Origin: CAZLQF01 sp964561545
GTDB lineage: Bacteria; Bacteroidota; Bacteroidia; CAILMK01; CAYYUA01
Reading direction: 5' to 3'
Assembly (NCBI GenBank): GCA_964561545.1
Contig: CAZLQF010000016.1
Location: 1-62,902, forward strand
DNA: 62,902 nt
Below are positions 9,301-17,035 of the stretch, in pieces (the first letter of the stretch is position 1; every line of letters starts with the position of its first letter). The position numbers and the translations under genes are program-made. The notes beneath the pieces were generated by a model. The model saw nothing but the letters and a program-made list of their open reading frames with translations. It ran no database searches and was not told the DNA's origin.

Positions 9301-10708
9301 TGCTTTGGGCTTTTTGCCAATGGCCATTTCAGCATCCACAGGGGCAGAGGTACAAAGACCTTTGGCTACGGTAGTTATAGGAGGCCTGATCACAGCTTCC
9401 TTACTCACAATGGTAATCCTGCCGATCATTTATTCTTTGGTAGAGGGCGGCTTTAAGAACAATAGAAATTCCAAAACAGCCCTAACCCAAAAAGCCGGAT
9501 TATTGCTTTTACCAGGAATTCTGTTGCTACCTTCCATTGCCCAAAGCCAGGGTAATGATAATTCCTCTAAAGTGGAATTAAACCTCAACAAAGCCATTAA
9601 TATGGCCATTGACAACCATCCTTCTATCCATGCGCAACAATACGCCATTGAACAAAACGAGGCCTTGAAAAAGACCGCCATCGATTTGGGCCAAACCCAA
9701 CTCTTCTACAGTGAGGCTGAAGCCAAGCCCGGTGGAACCGATGGCATTCAGTCGATTGGCATTAATCAAACCTTAAACCTTCCTACGGTGTATGTTAGGG
9801 AGGGTAACCTGATCAAACAAAACATTAGAAAAGAAGAGCAACGCTTTGCCCAGACCCAACAAGCATTGACCAAACAAGTAAAATCGGCTTATTATAATTT
9901 TCAATTTGGGTATGCCAAATTAACCCTCTACCAACGATTAGATTCTGTTTTCAGCAATTACAAAGAAGCTGCTAAATTGAGGCATAAAACAGGGGACATC
10001 AGTACTTTGGAAAAGCTTTCTTCGACCTCCCAATACCATGACATCCAAACCAGATTGAAATCTGTTCAATCCGATCTTCATACCTACCACCAGGAATTAC
10101 AGCAATGGCTCAATACAGAAGATAGCTTGGCCATTAGCAATGTACAATTAGAGCCATTGGAGCCATCTTCCAAACCGGACACGGGTATGGTAAGCCAGAA
10201 TCCTGAATATAAGGTGAAGCAGCAATCAGTCAAAACAGCTGAAGCCCGGTATCAACGTGAACAAGCCAATCTATGGCCGCAGCTTGAATTTACTTACCAG
10301 GATCAGCGGGTTGAGTCAGTGCCTGGATTCTACGGTTTTATGGTAGGCCTCAATGTTCCTTTGGATTTTTGGACCTATGATGGGCGCAATCAAGCTGCCA
10401 AGTTGAAGATTGAACAACGAAAGGCGCATTTAGCAAGGGTTAAAAATCGAATACAATCGAACTTGCAGCAAAAATGGCAACAATACAAGAAGTACCGGGA
10501 ACAGGTTCAATATTACCAAAACCAGCGATTGGAACAAGCCAACAAATTGCTGGACAATGCAATTAAGGAATACGAAAACGGATCCATCCCTTACCCAGCT
10601 TATGCCCAGTATGTAGAACAGGCCATAGAGATCAAAGTAGACTACTTGAACAAATTAAGAAACCTCAATCAAAGCGTTGTAGAATTGGAGTATTTAGTTG
10701 GAGAATGA
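6335..10708 (+). CDS. CusA/CzcA-family heavy-metal RND pump fused to a TolC-type outer-membrane factor
   Basis: 1457 aa, combining two efflux components in one chain. Residues 1 to about 1040 are an HME-RND proton antiporter: TM1 near 12-30, large periplasmic loops, and the heavy-metal signature DFGIIVDGAVIIVE near residue 401, whose Asp/Glu residues carry protons in CzcA. After the last TM a hydrophobic, signal-peptide-like stretch (LLLLPGILLLPSIAQSQ, about 1055-1072) leads into a TolC/CzcC-like domain (about 1080-1457) with long helical repeats. This fusion is known from other Bacteroidota CusA/CzcA proteins. The adaptor is encoded 128 bp downstream. Metal specificity (Cu, Zn, Co, Cd) cannot be settled from sequence; the neighbouring CDF transporter and His-rich proteins favour divalent cations. 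Confidence 0.93.
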   Translation: MIRKLIEFSVKNKIVIGLLTIALVVWGIFSITTLPINSIPDISSNQVRVMTVSPDLATQEVEQFITYPVEQEMANLPGVKEIRSVSKFGLSVVTVVFKEEMDTYLPRQLIQEKIKAAKDKIPEGLGEPKMGPIISGLGEIYQWIVTTKPGYDTAYSKMELRSIQDWMIKRQMAGIEGVVEVNSWGGHLKQYEVAVDPDKLKSMDITMLEIHEALKSNNKNAGGSYIEKNANAYYIRGEGLVQSLEDIRNIRITNHDGFAVNIEDVAKVQFGHATRLGAFTYNGKGEAVAGQAMMLKGENSWQVIQNVKDRMEKIKQSLPEGIKVKPFIDRSKLINATTSTVSENLALGGLIVIFVLVLLLGNWRSGLIVASVIPLSLLFALSMMNLFQINANLMSMGALDFGIIVDGAVIIVEFVVYQLLIKQQSIQHLTGMDRKNAIDQLTIDSTSRMMRTAFFGQVIILIVFLPILTLTGVEGKMFRPMALTFGLALIGAMILCLTYVPMMSALFIKPSTHKFNNISDKIMNRVYKIYKPVIHFGLKNRYGVLGLAIALLIITLIVFSRMGAVFMPQLDEGSIVVHPILQPGTSLKQTTKTVTQVENILLDKFPNEVDEVATRIGTGEVPADPMSLSMSDMFVTLKAKDQWESANTKNELIEKMQHEMQVIPGVNYSFSQPIEMLLSQFLTGVKSDIAVKIFGNDLQLLQEKGDRAQELLSDVEGIQSMSVEKVTGLPQMVVDYNRKKMAEYGIDIEDANKTLSMGFSGEKAGTVYEGQRRFDMVVRLQKDSRKDLQDIRNLYLETSEGKQVPFSSIAEVNYENGPAQISRDQIQRRIVVSVNAGDRDIQSLINDIRQRLGQNLNLPAGYNISYGGDFENLQQARQRLMIIVPLALGLILILLFITFNSIKQSLMVFSAIPLAAIGGVFALYLRDMPFSISAAVGFIALSGIAVLNGIVLISFFNELKQEGTHNIFRRILKGTRMRLRPVLLTASTDALGFLPMAISASTGAEVQRPLATVVIGGLITASLLTMVILPIIYSLVEGGFKNNRNSKTALTQKAGLLLLPGILLLPSIAQSQGNDNSSKVELNLNKAINMAIDNHPSIHAQQYAIEQNEALKKTAIDLGQTQLFYSEAEAKPGGTDGIQSIGINQTLNLPTVYVREGNLIKQNIRKEEQRFAQTQQALTKQVKSAYYNFQFGYAKLTLYQRLDSVFSNYKEAAKLRHKTGDISTLEKLSSTSQYHDIQTRLKSVQSDLHTYHQELQQWLNTEDSLAISNVQLEPLEPSSKPDTGMVSQNPEYKVKQQSVKTAEARYQREQANLWPQLEFTYQDQRVESVPGFYGFMVGLNVPLDFWTYDGRNQAAKLKIEQRKAHLARVKNRIQSNLQQKWQQYKKYREQVQYYQNQRLEQANKLLDNAIKEYENGSIPYPAYAQYVEQAIEIKVDYLNKLRNLNQSVVELEYLVGE

Positions 10709-10836
10709 GCAATGTATTAATGTTTAAGTTGGAAAATTCGGCTTTATATAAAATTTATACCTAAAATTGAAATAAGATGAAACCCCTTAAAATGCTAACA
10801 AGTCAATACATAAAATACAAGAAAATAACTAAAACC

Positions 10837-12030
10837 ATGCGATACCTTATCATAAGTTTAATAACGGTGACATTCATAAGTTGCACCTCAGAAAAGAATG
10901 AAGCGGATCAACATGCTCATGAAGAACATGATGATGAAGCACATGCTCATGAAGAAGCAAATGAGCAAATGGTCGAATTGAACCAGGCACAGATCAAGAA
11001 AGCGGACATCCAAATGGGACAATTCAAAAGCATGGATTTAAATTCTACTGTAAAGACCACCGGCCGACTAGAACTCCCGCCCCAAAATGAAGCCAACGTG
11101 AGCGCCATCATGAGCGGCATGGTCAGTTCGATAGAGGTGTTGCCGGGTGAGTTTGTAAAAGAGCAACAAACCTTAGCCTACTTAAAAGACCCTCAATTTT
11201 CGAAATTACAGCAGGCTTATTTGGAAAGTACCAGTAAATTGGAATATGTTGAGGAGGAATATAAAAGGAATAAAGAACTTTTCGAAGAGGATGTAGGCTC
11301 TAAAAAAGAATTCCAGCAAATCCGATCAGAGTACAAGTCGCTTAAAGCCAAGGTACAATCATTGGCATCTCAATTAAGACTGATTAACATTAATCCCAAA
11401 CAATTAACAGAAAATACGGTTAAGGACCGAATTGCCATAAAAGCCCCCATCGAGGGTTATATTAAAAACATCAACATCAAAATGGGCCAATATGTAGAAA
11501 GCAATGAAACCTTGTTTGAACTGGTAGATAATCATCATATCCATATTGATCTGATGGTATATGAAAAGGATGTTCCCAAAGTTAGCAAAGGACAAAAAAT
11601 CCTCTTCACGCTGGCAAAGCAGAAACAAGCTGAACCCCTGCAAGCCGAAATATTTGCCCTTGGAAAAGCCCTTGAGAAAGACCTTAAGGCCGTAAGGATG
11701 CATGCTGAGCTCAAGCACGACTATCCCAATTTATTGCCGGGTATGTATATAGAAGGGCGTATTGTTACAGATACGTTAAGCGGCCATGTGCTAAGAGAAG
11801 GGGGTGTGGTTAAGGAAGAAGACCACCATTACATTTTCTATACCAAGGATGATGGCAACCAGGACCATATAGAATTTATGAGGCAAGAAGTGGAAACCGG
11901 GCCTACCAATGCTGGCTATACCCAGGTTAAAAATCCAGAGATTCCCGAAAATGCCAAGTTCGTTACAAATAACGCCCACTACTTGTTAAGGGAGATGCAG
12001 GAAGGTGCCAGTAGCGGACATGGGCATTGA
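10837..12030 (+). CDS. RND efflux periplasmic adaptor lipoprotein (CzcB-like)
   Basis: 397 aa from the ATG at 10837. This start puts a lipoprotein signal at the N-terminus (MRYLIISLITVTFISC, Cys16); the 20 codons upstream from 10777 give no signal and are probably untranslated leader. After the lipobox is a His/Glu/Asp-rich segment (HAHEEHDDEAHAHEE) likely to bind metal. Then comes the HlyD/MFP core: a barrel-sandwich lipoyl half (VSSIEVLPGEFVKEQQ), an alpha-helical hairpin (YLESTSKLEYVEEEYKRNKE), the second lipoyl half (IKAPIEGYIKNINIKMGQYV) and beta-barrel domains. A short His tail (SGHGH) ends the protein. It should link the inner-membrane pump to the outer-membrane part encoded by the gene before it. 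Confidence 0.92.
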   Translation: MRYLIISLITVTFISCTSEKNEADQHAHEEHDDEAHAHEEANEQMVELNQAQIKKADIQMGQFKSMDLNSTVKTTGRLELPPQNEANVSAIMSGMVSSIEVLPGEFVKEQQTLAYLKDPQFSKLQQAYLESTSKLEYVEEEYKRNKELFEEDVGSKKEFQQIRSEYKSLKAKVQSLASQLRLININPKQLTENTVKDRIAIKAPIEGYIKNINIKMGQYVESNETLFELVDNHHIHIDLMVYEKDVPKVSKGQKILFTLAKQKQAEPLQAEIFALGKALEKDLKAVRMHAELKHDYPNLLPGMYIEGRIVTDTLSGHVLREGGVVKEEDHHYIFYTKDDGNQDHIEFMRQEVETGPTNAGYTQVKNPEIPENAKFVTNNAHYLLREMQEGASSGHGH

Positions 12031-12593
12031 AGCTAATTTGTTGGTTGGGATGCTAACCCTATTCTGGATGTAATATGCAGTTGAACATATCTGTTGATAA
12101 TGGGCGTATGAAATAATTTCATTCCAACAGTGATGGTCGGTTGATGAATACTTTTTCCGAAGACACCTTCGTTGATGGCATGGCTGAAAACTCACCTACC
12201 CTTTTGGCTAAAGATTTTTTATTGAGTAGCCATTGACTTGTTGATAATTTTAACCCGTGTTGATTCGAAGTGGATCCTTGGTTGAATTGGGCAAGATTTT
12301 AATTTTATTCTTTTGGGCAATGGGCATGTAACATTGATTCTTATAAATCAATAATAGAAACAGGGTTACAGAGGTTCAAAGAATCATAAACCGTCACCTT
12401 AACAGGATATCTTAGTAGTTCGCAAACTTAAACTGATTGACTTCATTTTTGGGTGAAAGGCCTATCCTAAAGAGGTCATCACCTCCCTTTAAAATATTGA
12501 GTTCCATTTGCGCCTATACAAAGGTTGGTATTAACAGATAAAGAATCGGAAAAATTTAAATCCTGGCAGTGAAAAATACTCTGCATAACTTTT
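12031..12593. other. Intergenic region, no gene recognised
   Basis: The 563 bp lie between convergent genes. No intact frame, hairpin terminator or tRNA is visible. A short minus-strand stretch near 12110-12190 reads like protein in one frame (SSEKVFINRPSLLE, then a stop) and may be a transposase or other relic, but I cannot assign it. Confidence 0.4.
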
Positions 12594-13502
12594 TCAATCT
12601 TGCTGGGAGGGATTTGATCCTTTTTGTTTTTTCGTTAAAGGAAATAAGACTTGCCCGGTAAATTTATTAGGCATTTCATCATCTCCAGGGTATCCAATTT
12701 CTAAATCTCGTCCACTGTAAGGTTCTTCAGCCGTACCAAACAGGTAATCCCAAATGCTAAGGGATAGCGCAAAATTGATCCCAAATTTCTTACGCTCAGG
12801 CAGGTCCTTCACGTGATGCCACTTGTGAAATTGAGGATTGTTAAATATATATTTCAACGGACCAATAGGAACGTAAATATTAGAATGGTTGAAGTGACCA
12901 ATGGCTAAAGCTATGATGTGCACCAGAAAGAATTGTTGAATACTGAATCCGATCATGGCAAGAGGAATGTATTCAATGGTTCGGTAGGCAATGGTTTCCA
13001 TCCAATGGAACCTTAAGTGCGTAGCAAAGCCCAATTCTTTAGCCGAGTGGTGGACTTTATGAAATTCCCATAAAATAGGTACCCTGTGAAGCAACCGGTG
13101 TACATTCCATTGTATAAAATCCCTGAGTACAAACATGAGCAACAGTTGGCCCCAAACCGCCAAATTGTTGATCTCTATAGCTACGAAATTGGTAATACCA
13201 AAAAAGCCAAGGAAGTCATTAAAAGCTTCCACTGCAACATTAGAAACAGCATTGTAGCCGATGAGGGAAAATAGGAAAAAATTGAAAAACATGTAAAAGG
13301 AATCAAGCCCAAAATCTTTCCATACAACACCCTCCCTTCGATACCAAGGCCGAATCACTTCAATGAGGAAAAAGAAAAGTGATATGCCAATCAACCAATA
13401 AAAGTAATTGTCCCATGCCGGAGTGGTGATCTCTTCGACCAAATAATTGGCGTATCCCTTGTAGGACTCAAAGACGAGGTTGATGTATTTTTCAAAAGAC
13501 AT
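12594..13502 (-). CDS. Sterol desaturase / fatty acid hydroxylase superfamily protein
   Basis: 302 aa integral membrane protein of the di-iron hydroxylase superfamily. The histidine clusters are present in order: HRLLH, HKVHH, a HFNHSN segment in the place of the third box, and HKWHH. These ligate the non-haem di-iron centre in the family. Hydrophobic segments lie near residues 35-50, 72-100, 115-130 and 175-205. The family inserts hydroxyls or double bonds into lipids and carotenoids; the substrate here is unknown. Transcribed away from the transglutaminase gene start, 61 bp downstream of that gene's stop on the same strand, so the two may be co-transcribed. Confidence 0.88.
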   Translation of the reverse strand: MSFEKYINLVFESYKGYANYLVEEITTPAWDNYFYWLIGISLFFFLIEVIRPWYRREGVVWKDFGLDSFYMFFNFFLFSLIGYNAVSNVAVEAFNDFLGFFGITNFVAIEINNLAVWGQLLLMFVLRDFIQWNVHRLLHRVPILWEFHKVHHSAKELGFATHLRFHWMETIAYRTIEYIPLAMIGFSIQQFFLVHIIALAIGHFNHSNIYVPIGPLKYIFNNPQFHKWHHVKDLPERKKFGINFALSLSIWDYLFGTAEEPYSGRDLEIGYPGDDEMPNKFTGQVLFPLTKKQKGSNPSQQD

Positions 13503-13563
13503 GAATGATTAGAAGTTTTTACTAAAAGGCTTCAAACATTAAAAATTTTACAGCTTGTTAACA

Positions 13564-14532
13564 TCATTCCTTGGCTGTAAAACTAAAATTGGTCTCAACC
13601 TGGTTATATTCATTTCCACCTACTCTAACTTTCGGGTAAATGAAATAATTAAATGTTTCAACTTTTCCCGGTTGAATTTTTATGGGGATGTCCCGCCCTG
13701 TTGATAAAGCAACTCGGTATTGATCGAGGCTGCCAAAATAAAAACCCTGCATTTCTTCATGCTTCCATGCTTCAGATATATCTACAGGGATCCATCCTTG
13801 TTCGGCCTGGAAAAACTCCGCCCAACAGTGATATCCCGAAATCTGGCCTTGGTTTTTATCTTTTGGGATGGGAAATCCTATTTGAAAACGTGCAGGAATA
13901 TCCCGGCTGCGGCACATACCCATAAACAGGGAATGGAAATCCGTGCAATTGCCCTGCTTGGCATTGCAGGCATATATGGCATCGCCTTTTCCCCATCCTT
14001 CACCAGTTTTATCGTAAGTCATTGTGCTTATTATGTGGTCATAAAATGCTTTGGCTTGTGCTTGCCTACCTTTTTCACCATTGAGCGCTTTTCGGGCTTC
14101 TTTTTTGATCTGTTCATTAAGCGGGATCAAACTGTCTGGCTGCTTAAACCGTTGTAAATTTTCTGAACCTAATTTATAATCTTCAGCTTTAGTAATGGCT
14201 TTCCTTATAACATCAAATTGCATATGAAGTCTAAGGCTTTCAGGAACCGCTTCACCATTAAGATTAACCCTTAAATATTGATTGCCAAACTTTGGCTCCT
14301 TTTCCACTTCATAAGGTTGCTCACATTTTATATCAAGATTATCTATGGTTTGGTATTTATCAGATTGCGGTATGGGTACCACCATTTGAATAGATTCTTT
14401 ACCGCCAGGAATGGCTTTAACCTCAACCTGATAAGAAAACTTAAATTCAGCTTTTTGTGCCAAACCATTAAAAGCAAAGAATGTCAAAAAACAAATAAGC
14501 TTGAGTATGATAGTAGCTTGAAATTGATACAT
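13564..14532 (-). CDS. Secreted transglutaminase-like (cysteine protease fold) protein
   Basis: About 322 aa from the ATG at 14532, chosen because it opens a good signal peptide (LKLICFLTFFAFNGLAQ); a longer frame to 14568 adds 12 residues that spoil it. The first half is a beta domain (about 25-130). The transglutaminase core follows with the expected triad: Cys in GNCTDFHSLF, His in GYHCWAEF and Asp in WIPVDISEAW. Such bacterial proteins are usually peptidases or amidases rather than cross-linking enzymes. It should act in the periplasm or outside the cell. No partner is evident; the next gene on this strand encodes a sterol desaturase-like protein. Confidence 0.88.
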   Translation of the reverse strand: MYQFQATIILKLICFLTFFAFNGLAQKAEFKFSYQVEVKAIPGGKESIQMVVPIPQSDKYQTIDNLDIKCEQPYEVEKEPKFGNQYLRVNLNGEAVPESLRLHMQFDVIRKAITKAEDYKLGSENLQRFKQPDSLIPLNEQIKKEARKALNGEKGRQAQAKAFYDHIISTMTYDKTGEGWGKGDAIYACNAKQGNCTDFHSLFMGMCRSRDIPARFQIGFPIPKDKNQGQISGYHCWAEFFQAEQGWIPVDISEAWKHEEMQGFYFGSLDQYRVALSTGRDIPIKIQPGKVETFNYFIYPKVRVGGNEYNQVETNFSFTAKE

Positions 14533-14568
14533 AGTTTGAGCTTTAATTTTATGTGTACCTTTAAACAT

Positions 14569-14603
14569 AAAAAATGGGCTCGAGGTTTTATCTACAAGAG
14601 CCC
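14569..14603 (-). terminator. Probable terminator after the EHPDEGG lipoprotein gene
   Basis: On the minus strand TGGGCTC and GAGCCCA form a 7-bp stem with a 16-nt loop, followed by TTTTTT. It lies between the lipoprotein gene (ends 14828) and the transglutaminase gene, in the right direction to end the former. Confidence 0.5.
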
Positions 14604-14639
14604 ACTTTATTAAAAATCGTTTCCATAGGAGGTAACAAA

Positions 14640-14789
14640 ATGACGGTAAAATCAGTCATTGGAGCTAAAACCAGTATCCATTCAAAAAGAATATGGCGTT
14701 TTGTAATTTATGCCCCAATCACCAATTTTAAAGATCATTTTGCGGCTACTTTAGCCCGCCTAAAATGCATCAACGACACCTATATCTAA
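14640..14789 (+). CDS. Possible 49-aa small protein with a strong Shine-Dalgarno site
   Basis: ATG at 14640 is preceded by AGGAGGT (14627-14633) at a 6-nt spacing, a textbook ribosome site that almost no other gene in this window has. The frame runs 49 codons to TAA, begins MTVKSVIGAK and contains WRFVIYAPITNF. It runs opposite to both neighbours in a 295-bp gap. No family is recognised. Chance is the main alternative, since 49 codons is short. Confidence 0.25.
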   Translation: MTVKSVIGAKTSIHSKRIWRFVIYAPITNFKDHFAATLARLKCINDTYI

Positions 14790-14827
14790 AACGATGGTTG
14801 AAACCAATTGATAAAATGAATGATTGA

Positions 14828-15481
14828 TTAAGAGCTTGCTTTCTGCTCAACTGGCTTTTGCTCCCATGTACCATCCACCTTATGATAAGTAAATCGAGGC
14901 TCTCCTTCTACTTTATGCACTTTAGGTGCCCGTACTTCTTCCAGGTTAGATTTTTTGGTACCTTTCATAAAAATATCCACATCATACATTTTGCCGTCTT
15001 GCCCTTTAAAATCAGCACAAACAAAATATTTGTTGTCACCTAAATGGGAAAGCCTTTTTCTGTGAACTTTGTCCAGTTTTAATTTTAAGGTCTTGCCTTG
15101 CTTTTTGTCTTCTACGTGGAAATGACCATCATTCTTTTTAGAAGCTTTCTGAATGTAATTTTTAGCAGCATCAGCAAATTGTTCAATGGTTAAATTACTA
15201 CTCTGTTCCTTATCATCAGGATGCTCTTCACCACCTTCGTCTGGGTGTTCTTCACCACCTTCGTCTGGATGTTCTTCACCACCTTCGTCCGGGTGTTCTT
15301 TTCCTCCTTCGTCTGGGTGCTCTTTTCCTTCGGAATGATCGTGATCTTCTTTTTGCTCCTTCATTTCATCGGATCCACCGTTTTCAGAGGAGCCGCCTCC
15401 TGATTGACCACCACCGCATGCTGCCATGCCAATAACAAACATGAGTGCTAATGGGTAAGTTAATAATGTTTTAATGTTCAT
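14828..15481 (-). CDS. Lipoprotein with tandem EHPDEGG repeats
   Basis: 217 aa. The lipoprotein signal ends in IGMAAC (Cys22). A Gly/Ser linker is followed by an acidic His-rich segment (KEDHDHSEG) and five units of EHPDEGG with Lys or Glu between them; the last unit is altered to EHPDDKEQ. A folded basic domain follows (about 95-205) with FADAAKNYIQKA, DGHFHVEDK and KYFVCADFKGQDGKMYDVDI, which I do not recognise. The repeat region has regularly spaced His and Asp/Glu and looks suited to weak metal binding. Position next to an ArsR-rhodanese regulator (divergent, 201 bp apart) and metal efflux genes supports a metal-related role, by inference. Confidence 0.85.
   Translation of the reverse strand: MNIKTLLTYPLALMFVIGMAACGGGQSGGGSSENGGSDEMKEQKEDHDHSEGKEHPDEGGKEHPDEGGEEHPDEGGEEHPDEGGEEHPDDKEQSSNLTIEQFADAAKNYIQKASKKNDGHFHVEDKKQGKTLKLKLDKVHRKRLSHLGDNKYFVCADFKGQDGKMYDVDIFMKGTKKSNLEEVRAPKVHKVEGEPRFTYHKVDGTWEQKPVEQKASS
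15217..15332 (-). repeat. 24-bp tandem coding repeat
   Basis: About five copies of a 24-bp unit (plus-strand form CTGGGTGTTCTTCACCACCT plus TCGT) encode the EHPDEGG repeats. Copies differ by one to a few bases. In-phase 24-bp units can be gained or lost by slippage without breaking the frame. Confidence 0.9.
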
Positions 15482-15620
15482 AATTATTTTTATTTTAGTT
15501 TACGCTTCAAAATAAATAAAAATTTAAGAAAATGATTGATAAATGCTCAAGTAAGTACCAAGTTTATTTTAACTCCTATTATGCACACAAAATGACCTAT
15601 TATACTAAATCATTCAATTT

Positions 15621-15652
15621 TTTGATTGAGTATTAAAATGTACTTAATTTTG
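15621..15652 (+). promoter_or_regulatory. Bacteroidota-type promoter with palindrome, upstream of arsR-rhodanese gene
   Basis: TTTG (15621-15624), 20 nt, TAATTTTG (15645-15652) fits the -33/-7 consensus of the phylum's main sigma factor. The start codon chosen for the gene (15683) lies about 30 nt after the -7 box; the longer frame from 15626 would begin inside the promoter. An inverted repeat TCAA-TTTT-TTGA overlaps the -33 element and is a candidate operator for self-repression by the ArsR protein. Confidence 0.65.
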
Positions 15653-15682
15653 CGGTACAATTTTGATAGCAAGTTTAAATTG

Positions 15683-16351
15683 ATGGCTAAAAGAAACCTA
15701 AAAAAGCAGATCTACGAAGAATTGTCAAAGATCAGCTCAGCTTTAAGCAGTGCTTATCGGTTGGAAATTCTTGAAGTCCTGGCTCAGGGGCAGCATTCAG
15801 TAGAAGGAATAGCCCGGCAAACAGGTTTAAGTATTGCGAATGCTTCCCAACACCTTCAAAAAATGAAAAATGCCCGCTTGGTAATTTCGGAGAAAAAAGG
15901 CAAGCAAAGCTTTTATACCTTAGCCAATGACCAGGTTTATCAACTTTTGGAAAGTTTAATGGACTTAGGTATTGCCCAATCGGCTGATCTTGACAAGTTA
16001 ATATCAGAATTCAAAGGGCATGGAGGAAACTTGGAATCCATTGATGCCGAAACCCTGCAACAAAGGCTAGCTAATAAGGAGGTGATTGTTGTGGATGTAA
16101 GGCCTGAGGAAGAATACCAACAAGGGCACATTCCTGGTGCCAAATCCATACCACTTAGTGAACTGCGTTCGCAGCTTGATAATCTTCCTGCAGAAAAGGA
16201 GATCGTAGCCTATTGCAGAGGATCCTTATGCGCTTTGGCAGATGAAGCCACTAAAATTCTCCATGAACAAGGATACCATGCCAAAATATTTACCAAAGGG
16301 TGGCCGGAATGGCGATCAAAGGGACTTAAAGTTGAATCAAACCTGGAATAA
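15683..16351 (+). CDS. ArsR-family regulator with C-terminal rhodanese domain
   Basis: 222 aa. Residues 1-95 form a winged helix of the ArsR/SmtB class: SSALSSAYRLEILEVLAQ, recognition region TGLSIANASQHLQKMKNARL, and wing KKGKQSFYTL. Residues about 115-215 are a rhodanese domain with the active-site loop VAYCRGSLCALA, the Cys being the sulfur carrier. ArsR-rhodanese fusions are known in other bacteria and are thought to sense sulfur or thiol state or metals through the rhodanese Cys; the inducer here is unknown. The canonical ELCVCDL metal box of ArsR is absent. The ATG at 15683 is preferred over 15626 because the latter falls within the promoter. A thioredoxin-like gene follows 75 bp downstream, probably in the same transcript. 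Confidence 0.88.
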   Translation: MAKRNLKKQIYEELSKISSALSSAYRLEILEVLAQGQHSVEGIARQTGLSIANASQHLQKMKNARLVISEKKGKQSFYTLANDQVYQLLESLMDLGIAQSADLDKLISEFKGHGGNLESIDAETLQQRLANKEVIVVDVRPEEEYQQGHIPGAKSIPLSELRSQLDNLPAEKEIVAYCRGSLCALADEATKILHEQGYHAKIFTKGWPEWRSKGLKVESNLE

Positions 16352-16426
16352 ACCATTTAGGAATCCGGGTGGTTAATTCAGAAAACAGTTATTAACAATC
16401 AACCTTTTATAAAAAACACCACAACA

Positions 16427-17035
16427 ATGGAATTAAACGGTAAAACCTTCTCCTATCGCGAATTTTTGGAATGGAGCAACCAACTGACCAAGGAAGGCAA
16501 AACCTCTGGCACTAATCAGAAAGAACCGATGATCGAGTACACGGCCTTGAACCATAAACGGATGGAGCGCATCAATAAAAAGGCCGAAATCAATGAAGGA
16601 CTTAAAGCTGCCATTGACAGCATCGATGGAATCCAGAAGTGGATATTGCTCACTGAGACCTGGTGTGGCGATAGTGCTCAAAACCTCCCCGTTATAGGTA
16701 AAGCTGCTGAATACGCAGGCGACCAAATACAATTGACAATCCTTCTTAGGGATGAGAACATGCATCTAATAGATGAATACATTCCAGAAAAAGGCAAAGG
16801 CATCCCTCGCTTACTTGTATTTGACCAAAATGACCAGTTCCTTGGTCAATGGGGTTCTCGTCCCGAACCGGCTCAGGAGTTCATTGATCAATGGAAAGCT
16901 GATCCTGAAAATATATCTAAAGAAGAGGTGCAGAAAGCAATGCAATTATGGTATGCCAAAGATGGCCATCAATCGCTTCAAAAAGAACTAATTCAAGTAT
17001 TAGAAAAAACAGATAAGAAGCATTTAACCGAATAA
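16427..17035 (+). CDS. Thioredoxin-like protein (Thioredoxin_9 type, single-Cys motif)
   Basis: 202 aa, no signal peptide, so cytoplasmic. The core has WCGDSAQNLPV where classical thioredoxins have WCxxC; only the first Cys remains. A cis-Pro region follows (GKGIPRLLVF). This matches the Thioredoxin_9 family of Firmicutes and Bacteroidota, whose members keep a WCGDS motif. A single Cys would suit a monothiol or bacillithiol/persulfide-linked role, which would pair naturally with the rhodanese regulator just upstream; this is inference. Confidence 0.85.
   Translation: MELNGKTFSYREFLEWSNQLTKEGKTSGTNQKEPMIEYTALNHKRMERINKKAEINEGLKAAIDSIDGIQKWILLTETWCGDSAQNLPVIGKAAEYAGDQIQLTILLRDENMHLIDEYIPEKGKGIPRLLVFDQNDQFLGQWGSRPEPAQEFIDQWKADPENISKEEVQKAMQLWYAKDGHQSLQKELIQVLEKTDKKHLTE

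Noticed and set aside
13720..14157. 145-aa plus-strand open frame
   Set aside because: Antisense to the transglutaminase gene, whose catalytic motifs are intact on the minus strand.
15217..15332. Possible CRISPR array (24-bp repeats)
   Set aside because: The repeats abut without unique spacers and keep the reading frame of a lipoprotein.
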